From Pyrenopolyporus hunteri (lineage: Eukaryota; Ascomycota; Sordariomycetes; Xylariales; Hypoxylaceae), in the NCBI GenBank assembly GCA_902806595.1, contig CADCXC010000047.1:62001-126000 (forward strand): a stretch of DNA of 64,000 nucleotides, read 5' to 3'. Below the pieces are notes generated by a model. The model searched no databases and was not told the DNA's origin. It saw only the letters and a program-made list of their open reading frames with translations. Within the stretch, counting starts at the first letter, position 1. Every line of letters begins with the position of its first letter. Below, piece after piece: positions 55,844 to 64,000 of this stretch. Both the position numbers and the translations under genes were made by a program.

Positions 55844-58800
55844 TGGGGAACAAATTGACCTCCGTAGGGGACTGAGTCTGCAAATTTGCTACCCGAGATT
55901 TGGCAATATCTTAAGAATCTCGACCAGAGCGATGGCTTCGGGGGATAGCTGACCCCTGGCGGGCTCGTCGGTGCCCTTTCGGGGCTCTATTTACTCTCCG
56001 GGCTCCGCAAAATGCTTACCTAGATAGGTAAACTAAGGATCTAGGCGGCATTAGATGAGCCCTTGTTGCGTAAGATTCGGCCTTTCGGATAGCATTTTGA
56101 CCTCCGACCGAGATAAGATGACCCTTAAGTTGTCATATCTCCGCCACTTTTTTTACTTTCGCAAGACAAGAAGTTGACGCTATTAACCTCAGCCTTTTAT
56201 AATGGGATATGATACCTATAAACAGGTAATTAGGGGTTTCCTTCTGATCTTTGGTTTTAATCCCAAGATCATATTTACAGTATACTACGCCTCAATCGAA
56301 CCTTGACAGTAGTTTCTCAGCCGCGACAATAGGTAATTAATAAATCAGTCTCTCAAATACGTATACCCGGTTTGAAGATATTCGTAGACAGGATTACATC
56401 CAATCATCTTTCTAACAGACTGCCGGTTTAGGAAATTCGAATCAAAGTAGCACGAGAATGGCGAAACGAGGATTCGTGGATGCGCAATGCATCATATAAC
56501 TCCCGTTATAACTCTTCAGTTACCTTGGGCACCTAGGTTAAGACGAGAAAAGCGGGTTACCGGGCTCGGGTGTGTGGGCTGGCCCGGCTTAGATAGATCG
56601 ACTTGTCTTTTAAGAACAAGATCCCACTCGGGGCATCAGAGCTAAACTAGAGACAGCTGGAGGCTAAACTATACCGTCGATAAGAAGAAAATGGAGAGAA
56701 AAAAAACAAAAACGTACAACACCAGGGATTCGCTGGTCGTCACCGACCCAACTACTAATCTGGCACTATCTGGCTTGTCGATAGGAGAGCGAACGGGATC
56801 CCGAATTTTCCAGATGCTATGGTCGTACGTGATATAACTTACTGCAGCATTTGTTTATAAGGTATCCGTTGAAACTATGACTGTCTTTAAGGCAAGGTTC
56901 AATTAAGCTATGAAATAAATTCGTAGTAGCAACGATAACGCAGTTTACGGTTCTTCATGAGCGAACTGCTTATTCTCTTAATTTCTATCCACAAGCCATC
57001 GATGTCTATGTTTCCTTGATATTGTGTTAAGGACACGGGATGTTAAGCCTTCTATGTGTTATATCCAGGACTAGGATAAGAGCGGGGCAGAGGATAAGGA
57101 GATGATCTAGAGTATTACCCGTCGTCGCTGCGAGTCTCATACGAGATCTAATCTAACACGATCTAATACGAGAAATATGAAGGTTAAGCTTAACGTAAGT
57201 GTAACTACCCAGCTACCTTAAACATATGGGAATGTATGGTAAATGGTTCAAAATCAAAGACTCGGTTATACGATGATTGGCACGGTGGGATTGAAACTAT
57301 TACGATTTGTAGTGGTTGCCTCCGTTGTACGCAATTATTATTTGATGGATTTAGGGTTGTTGCATCATAGGTTTATCGTAGCAATATAGCTATGATCTGT
57401 TTGGGTCTTTCTTCTATTACATACTAGAATACGAGACGCGAGTAGTTATTAATCATTAGCATCGGGTATAGTAGTCGAATTGGGTTGTTGAACGAACTGG
57501 CTGGTGTACGTACGCATGAAGGGAACCTCGAGCCGAACGAAGTCTTGTAGGTGTAGATGCTGTCCCCGCGAACTCTGTCTGCTATCGTTTTCCCAACCAA
57601 TAACGGGCGGTTTAAATGGAGTGGTCACCAGCCAATTGGTACCCCGGGTGCTTGAAACTTCCGGGCCAAGGATGCTACGGTAATCTGCAAGTGGCCCGTA
57701 GGGCAATATCTATACCACAACCAGATATGAGTTATGCTTCACTGTTTCCTTGTTCCCGGTGGCTTTATATTAAGTACGTAAAGCCGTCACATTCGTCCGT
57801 GTTGTCGTGTGACTTGAAAGTACCTAGGTAGGTAATTGAGATTAGGTACATGTATCGAGGCAGATGAATGGGCCGTGATGTAATATGCAGGCGAAGAGGA
57901 CTTAAAAGGCGGTCTGGGTTAATCAAGACGGACATTATTATGTACGGGATACTGGGTACGTTGGCTAATATGAAGACGAATCGTTGCTGGAGGCCATGTT
58001 GGTAAGGAGGTATATATGCAGCTGAAACGGCTTCGCATGATCTCACGTCAAAGCTGTCAAAGCTTATGAGCGGGGGAAGAGGCGACGACGGTCTTACAGC
58101 TAGCAGGGCCTGGAATTAATCGGGCACCTTGCCTAGGCAGTTTACGCGAGGGTGGTGGTCATTAGAGCAATGATAGTGAAATAGTGATAACGACGATGAT
58201 CTTTAAAGGATCTTCGAATTGCCCTCGCGTATGCGCTGATGGATAGATATCCTGAGATATCCCGGATAGGCACGTAAATATTCGAATATCAGGTAGGTAG
58301 GGAGTCCGTGGCGTTCACATATTTAGGTACCTACCTAGGTTGGCACCTGGGCCTTTACCGAACATCTGCTGGACTGCTCGACTACCGTCCGCCTGCATCG
58401 GTACCGTTCCTGGCATCGCCGAGTTACAATCAGGAGTTTCGGTCTTCTCGCTGTTCCCCTAACACCTTTTTTGAGCGACCCCCAGATCTACGTCAGCCTC
58501 ATACTCCCATTTATGTATTGTGACAAGGCAACCTAGGTAAGTACCACGTAAACATATGCGGTTGGACGGCTGGTCGGGAACACCGAGAAAATTGTGATGC
58601 TTACACATACACGTACACCGAGGGGCCGGGATCGCGCGCGGGGTCTTTGATCGTTGTGAGAGCTCCTATGGATGGCGTCCATGTTTTAGGATTCAAGATT
58701 ACGGGAATTTATTCGCTCTCTCGCTCTGATCCTTGGCGGTACCGGGCCGTCCTGCAATTCATCTATTGGTGGTTGATTTCTTTCCCTGATACATCTGCGC

Positions 58801-61800
58801 CTAAGTGCCTCTGGCTAGGAACCGAAATCTCTGATCTCGAGGTGGTCTTTTTTTTTTTTTTTTTTCGGTATGCGAGTTACACCGTCCGGCCAGGTATCGC
58901 CTACTGCTTCCACTTCGGGCCCCGTCTACCATGCAGAACGACGTCGAATCAAGTTGAGATTAGTGCCCGAGTAGCATAGTTGCACGTTCCGTCTCGACGT
59001 GCTACGGTCGTGGTAACCGGTCTACGCTGGTCAATCTCACGCTGCATACGCAATCCTTCTATAGAGGCACAACGGGAGAGAAAAAAAAGATTGCATATTT
59101 GTATCTTCTGCAAAGCTGCAGCCCACTCTTCCGGGCTTTCAGGCCAAGATAGAAGTTGCATGAAAATGGGCTTATCCCTCTGCCACTTCGCTTGCTCGGC
59201 GGCCCGATTGTTACCTGATTCTGACCGACCTCAATGCCTCCTGCCCGTGTCATCCGTTAGCGAGACCGGGAGGAACAGTGTTTACACGCCCCGCCTATCG
59301 GAGGTTGCTCTTTGAGCTCTGCCTACCTACCTGAGTATACGTGATATCAACTCTGCCCATAGCCAATGCTACCTTCGATGAGAGTGGGCCTAGTCAGTTC
59401 GGTACGGTTCAAGTTGTGGCCTGCTTTACAAGTATCTCTATCCGGGTCGCTGGCTGGAGTTGCTCAGCCGGTGATAAGCGTGGCGTTAGGATACGCAACG
59501 AGGCAACGGAGCAACGGAGCAACGGGGCAATGGGTTGCAACTGGTAGCTGGTGAGCTGCGGGCAAGACATCTAACGTAAGTGAGAAGCAAGATGTTCCCT
59601 GCACCTCCCAATACTCCTGAAGATCAGGGAACTGCTCAATCGAGCTTTTGTGTTCCGTTAATCTCTAGAACGAGTCTTGTTTCTTACCTACCTGCTTCAT
59701 TTAGCCTCCACCCCCTTTCCGATTCGATACTACTTAGCGGTCTAAGGTCTAGTACGTGATGATCTACAACCCTGGCAAGCAAAGTTAGTCGTTTGTACAA
59801 ATTCAAGAACTCGATGACCTGGGCCGCGGTTTAAATGTCAATGTTTAACCTCAGGAGTATTCTTTGTATTCTCTTATCTAGGTACTTTCTCGTATAACCA
59901 CTACCTCAAGTATATCTTGGCCTAATAATTAATCGACTGTCGCGCGATAGCTGTTATTCGATCTCGTAAGCGGGCACACAAGGGATGTAACCCCCCACTT
60001 CTGCTAATCAGGATGCGATGATCTCCATAGAAACATTCTAGATTTTCAATAAGCATCTTCCAATAACTAACCTATTACTCCTACGACTCCTTCAACGAGG
60101 CACTTGCTCTGCGTCTAGCACTACTGGATTGGAAACTGGTGGAGCCGGAAGCTCCCTGTTTTGGAAAGTTCTCAAGGCTACTCATAACCCCTCCAGGGTT
60201 CTTCATGTGGCCGCCCGAACGTTAGGCCTGGGGTAGACTCCCCAGTTCCGGGATGGCAGTATGCTGTCCACGTTACTCCAGGGAATTACCGTAGCAGGAT
60301 TAGCCTGAATCAGGACCTCCTGAGACACTACCAGTTTAGTCTGATTTGACGCCGTCGTTACACGACGGTGGTTGTGACGATTTTGTGACGGAATCTCAGC
60401 TACGATGGGCGTAAGTTAGGATTGGCTGCCGTTACTAGGCATTGTCTCTTGTTCCTGAGCCGGCCTATGCTAGCGCGATACCTGTTGCCTTTATCTAGTC
60501 GCTTACGCGTTTGACAATGTGTAGCTCTAACACGCAGCAAACGGAAGCTAACCTCGAGTGTTTTTTCCTTCTTTCCTTTCGTCAGGTGACGAGATATTTC
60601 TTGGTTACATGCAATTCCACATCGACGTCAACAGCATGAATGCAGAGTATCGCGAGTACTCTATCTAAGGGTGTCACAAGGAGTCTCGACGACGACTGCC
60701 GAGCCTTGAGCCATTTCCCGGGAGTCAGAACAGCACACTTCATGAGACGTTTCCGCATGACCCGTCTTCATCTGGAGCCGTGCATCTGGGCCGACTGGTT
60801 TCTATCGTAAGCTAATTAAAATTCGGCGAAGGCACATGCTCGGATACCCTACATATATTCGTAACCCTAGTTCAGCCATTTTTCTTCGAAGGGCCTATCA
60901 CCGCATTCAGACTGGGCTATGCATATATGAGACAAGACGTCGAAGTTGCCACAACTCCCATTTCCTCTGCTGTACCTTTTGGGGGCTCAAGATCTAAAAT
61001 GGAGTGGAAAAAATTCGCATACCTAGAAGGCATATACCGACGGATATACGGTAGGTTCTCTCATGTATGTAGTAAGCCAGGGTAACGTTCGTCTATGGAG
61101 GCTCCGTATTTGGGACTATTGCCCCTGAGTTGAGGTATGCACCCTAAGCTGAATACCGAATAGAATCTAAAGGATTGCATGCTGTCAGATGGAGACATGG
61201 GAGTTACTGGCTTCGTCGAGTTTTTTCGTCTGGTCGGTAGGCAACACGCTTCTTCTTATTGGTCAGTCAGGCCTAGCTGCTGTAAGGTACCCATATATAT
61301 AGGTACTGAAGATGTTTACCCTATAGCTGAATAGTTGTATCTATAATATGGGGGTTGTCCGAGAGTTGTAAGTTCGTACGAATACTTACTATTTCGTTTC
61401 TGTACTTGAAATTAGCATTATCTCGACTGTTTATACTGTAGATGGCTGGAAGCATGTTAAAACACTATTATGCGCGTATAGACGTATCCAATGTCCTGTC
61501 CAGAGAGCAACGCCCTCGTGCGTATAAGTTACCTTGTGGGGTATCCACGATGTACCTATCCACTCCCGCTTTGAATTGATAATTGCATCAGGAAAATTTC
61601 GGGACCCTGACCAGCCTACCTATAATAGGTACCTACCTACCTAGGTACCCATACCCCTCTACCAAGCTAACCTAGGCACACTGTACTACCCCTCATTAGC
61701 GGAGAGGTACTATGTAAAATAGCGGTCTCGACTTGCCCCTCATTATAATTATTCATCCGTCTTCATCTTTTTAATTCGCCGGTCTCTTTCAGAGTATCTC

Positions 61801-64000
61801 AACTCTCTGTTCTCACTTAATCTACCTACCTCTTGTCACGTATGTAGAGCGTTTAAGCCCCCGGTGATGCCGGTGTGGAATATGGCGCATGTATATGATT
61901 CTCAAAAGGCCAACTTCTATTTCTTTGCTTCTACCGACCAATGCGTCCATCCATGTTCTCGCCCCCTATTTCCAATGCCTTGGGACTGACGATTTCGAGA
62001 CCTCCAATTGTAACCCCTAACACCGAGCTTTAAAGTGCCCTTATCCCGCGTGCGGGAGCTCAGCTTATGCTAAATTCTCGCTTGGTCGCGTGCTGGCCTT
62101 GTATGTAAGTGGAAGTTCTACCGAGGGGGGACAGTGGCGACTCACGCAGCCGCACCGTCTCCTACGAACTCAACTTAAGGCACTGGGCCAAACGTGGTAA
62201 GAAAATCCCTTCTTCAACCAACGGCAGATCACGAATTATATTCAATTACGATAGGTGGTATAAATGCAGCTGGTTGTACCTACATGTAGTTCTTGACGAT
62301 ATACCCTATATTGCCCTGGGCGATACCAAGCGGCGTAGACCCCATGGGCCAGGGACGGACTACGACCAGGATTAATATGCATTTTTTCCTCTCTTTTTTT
62401 TCTTTATTGCCTTCCACCATGTCAAACGTCTACCCGAACTACACGTAGTTATACCAGCTTCCCATCAAGGCTGGAAACCATATGACCACTTCCCCCCCTC
62501 TCCTCATACCCGCACTACACTGCTAGTAACACTAAAACGTCCTCTCTCCCACCCCTTCGGTGCCACCCCTTGTCTAACCCGGTCTCGATTCTCATTCGTT
62601 GCCGTCCGGTAGCGTAGACGGCGAGATTGAACATCAACGTACTTGTGGGCCACGTTCATACCCATTAGCAATCGCCAGCTCTCCCAGCGCTAGGGTTAAC
62701 AGGTATGGCGTGGCATGGACTTGCAACTAACTTCCAATCGTGGGATTTACTTCCACATTGTGGACTGTTCCGGTATTACTTCTACGTAGGTCCTTCGGTG
62801 TCTCTTTATTACTTTATTAAAGGCGTCCCCGACGTATCTTTTGTATGTCTCTTGCTGAAGCCGGGGATGCCTTTCCTATGGCAAGCTTCTTCACTACTTG
62901 ACACTAGACTAGTGTCATCACACACTCTTCAATTATTATTGACGTCTCCCATTTTCCATTTCTGGTTCTTGACGAGTACTCGCTACCGATTCTTTTATCT
63001 CCTGACTAATCGGATCCCTGATCGGCTCCGGCTCCTTGATCCACTCAAACAGTCACACGCTTCCTCCCTCAGCATACTCTGGTCGGTTCACCGAACCCGG
63101 AAAGGGTTATAAGTGCTTATAGAAACGGTTAGGGCTAGTTGCTTCTCCTTAGACAGATCCAGCTACGGCTAACGCCCGTTGATTTAGCTGCTCTCGGGTT
63201 TCTCTTCAACCGAGTCTTGTGGATTTATTAGTTCAGTTAGGCCGCTCCTGGGGGCTTTCTGTAACTTAACTCACCTGTATTTACCGTGCTCCTCTTCCCG
63301 GACCAGGACGAAATTAGACCACATCCACCCATACCTCTTTTATATCCACATGGCTACCCCTACTATAAATATATAAAGAAAGCTTGTCCCCCCGCCCGCT
63401 AAACCTATTTTCGGCTTTCCTCTTTCAGATTTCTTAGCGTTCCCCAGGTTTCCATTAGAGCAGACTCGACCTCTTGTCTGTCGACTCTGGCGCCGGCCTG
63501 GAGCTAAAACAAGTCTTCCTTGAATGCGGAGCGGGAGAGGAAACCCATTCCCCACGTTCTCTTCCTGAGGGGTAGCCGGAAAGGCCGTGACTGAGAAATC
63601 TGATCCGATCATTAAAGGGCATGCTCTTGCAGCTCTGGCATCTCTGACTCCTGTTGTGACGTCTAGTCTCTCCCTAGCCCAACTATCAGTACCACGCCTT
63701 CTGGAGCATGTGTCTTGAATCTGAATACCTCTAGTTCTCCCGTCAGTATATCTAGAATCCATGTCAGCCAATCGCTTCGCCGGGCGCCTCCCTCCCGCAT
63801 GGAGGCGGAGGTTTTCTACTTCTTTACCTCCGAAGAAGTCTTTTACCGAAGGTGGGCCCGGGGCGGAACGAGCATGGTCCAACCCGGGATATAATCATCC
63901 GAGATGGACAGGGCGCTCCGTATTTGCTCTAACGGCGACTGCCGGCTTGGTGGGATTCGGCCTCGCTTCGGCTTCGCTCCAAGGTCCCCCAAAGCGCGTC
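55844..64000. other. 8-kb gene-poor region
   Basis: No gene can be supported over about 8.1 kb. It holds a T20 run at about 58847-58866 and an imperfect GGAGCAACG-type tandem repeat at about 59500-59530. A CCGTCG...CGACGG hairpin lies near 60352-60370. Palindrome-prone ACCTACCTAGGTAGGT repeats occur at 57820-57840, 58290-58340 and 61615-61670. Frames up to 180 codons occur (for example 63340-63882, minus) but have no recognisable domain or gene-like context. Old degraded repeats are likely but not identifiable by eye. Confidence 0.5.
61615..61670. repeat. TACCTAC/GTAGGTA palindrome-prone simple repeat
   Basis: A dense example of the dispersed repeat: CCTACC followed by TATAATAGGTACCTACCTAC and CTAGGTACCC. 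Units TACCTAC and GTAGGTA overlap as GGTACC and CCTAGG palindromes. Similar copies lie near 240, 480, 570, 5700, 20680, 32230, 32310, 57830 and 58325. Confidence 0.8.

Noticed and set aside
62705..63112. Plus-strand frame of 135 codons with hydrophobic stretches
   Set aside because: No recognisable domain, no promoter or splice context; composition looks like translated non-coding DNA.
63340..63882. Minus-strand frame of 180 codons near the window end
   Set aside because: Arg/Gly-rich with no known motif; it could be a lineage-specific gene but nothing in the sequence supports this.

Overview
The window is nuclear DNA of a filamentous ascomycete (Pezizomycotina, most likely a Sordariomycete; I cannot place it lower). 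The reasons are: genes split by short introns of about 48-160 bp with GTRNGT donors, CTRAY branch sites and YAG acceptors; single-copy fungal orthologues in mixed orientation with no operons; a Zn2Cys6 regulator and a CFEM protein; and AT-rich relics that look like repeat-induced point mutation (RIP). I rebuilt 19 protein-coding genes by joining exons. In every spliced model the exon sum is a multiple of three, and nearly all reach a family-typical C-terminus.

Layout. 1-5 kb: one conserved-looking gene of unknown function (-) in mostly empty DNA. 5-17 kb: COX16 (-) divergent from a 12-exon ATR/Mec1-type checkpoint kinase (+), then a PARP-type zinc-finger chromatin protein (+). 17-26 kb: EMC1 (+), cytosolic aspartyl-tRNA synthetase (-), CMS1-like ribosome biogenesis protein (+) and a CFEM surface protein (-). 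27-31 kb: NOP6-like RRM protein (+) and the GTPase Rac (-). 34-40 kb: CENP-T (+), SURF1/SHY1 (-) and a UBX-domain ER protein (+). 40-44 kb: two related AT-rich inverted-repeat elements bracket PDCD5 (+) and COQ4 (-). 44-56 kb: GH27 alpha-galactosidase (+), MIX17/CHCHD2-like protein (+), a ketopantoate-reductase-like protein with a degenerate nucleotide-binding loop (-), LRP1/C1D exosome cofactor (+), an AKR8-like aldo/keto reductase (+) and a Zn2Cys6 transcription factor (-). 56-64 kb: no gene I can support.

The genes are mostly unrelated housekeeping functions. Recurring themes are mitochondrial respiratory assembly (COX16, SURF1, COQ4, MIX17), ribosome/RNA maturation (CMS1, NOP6, LRP1, AspRS), ER membrane function (EMC1, UBX protein) and chromosome maintenance (Mec1/ATR, CENP-T, PARP-finger protein). 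Most neighbours are divergent or convergent pairs. The most unusual part is 39.9-43.9 kb: two inverted-repeat elements sharing a CCGCCAAACCGCCA core, whose AT-rich interiors keep C and G almost only as CpG, one of them carrying a roughly 310-bp homogeneous 9-mer satellite. I found no convincing tRNA, rRNA, CRISPR array or intact transposase gene.
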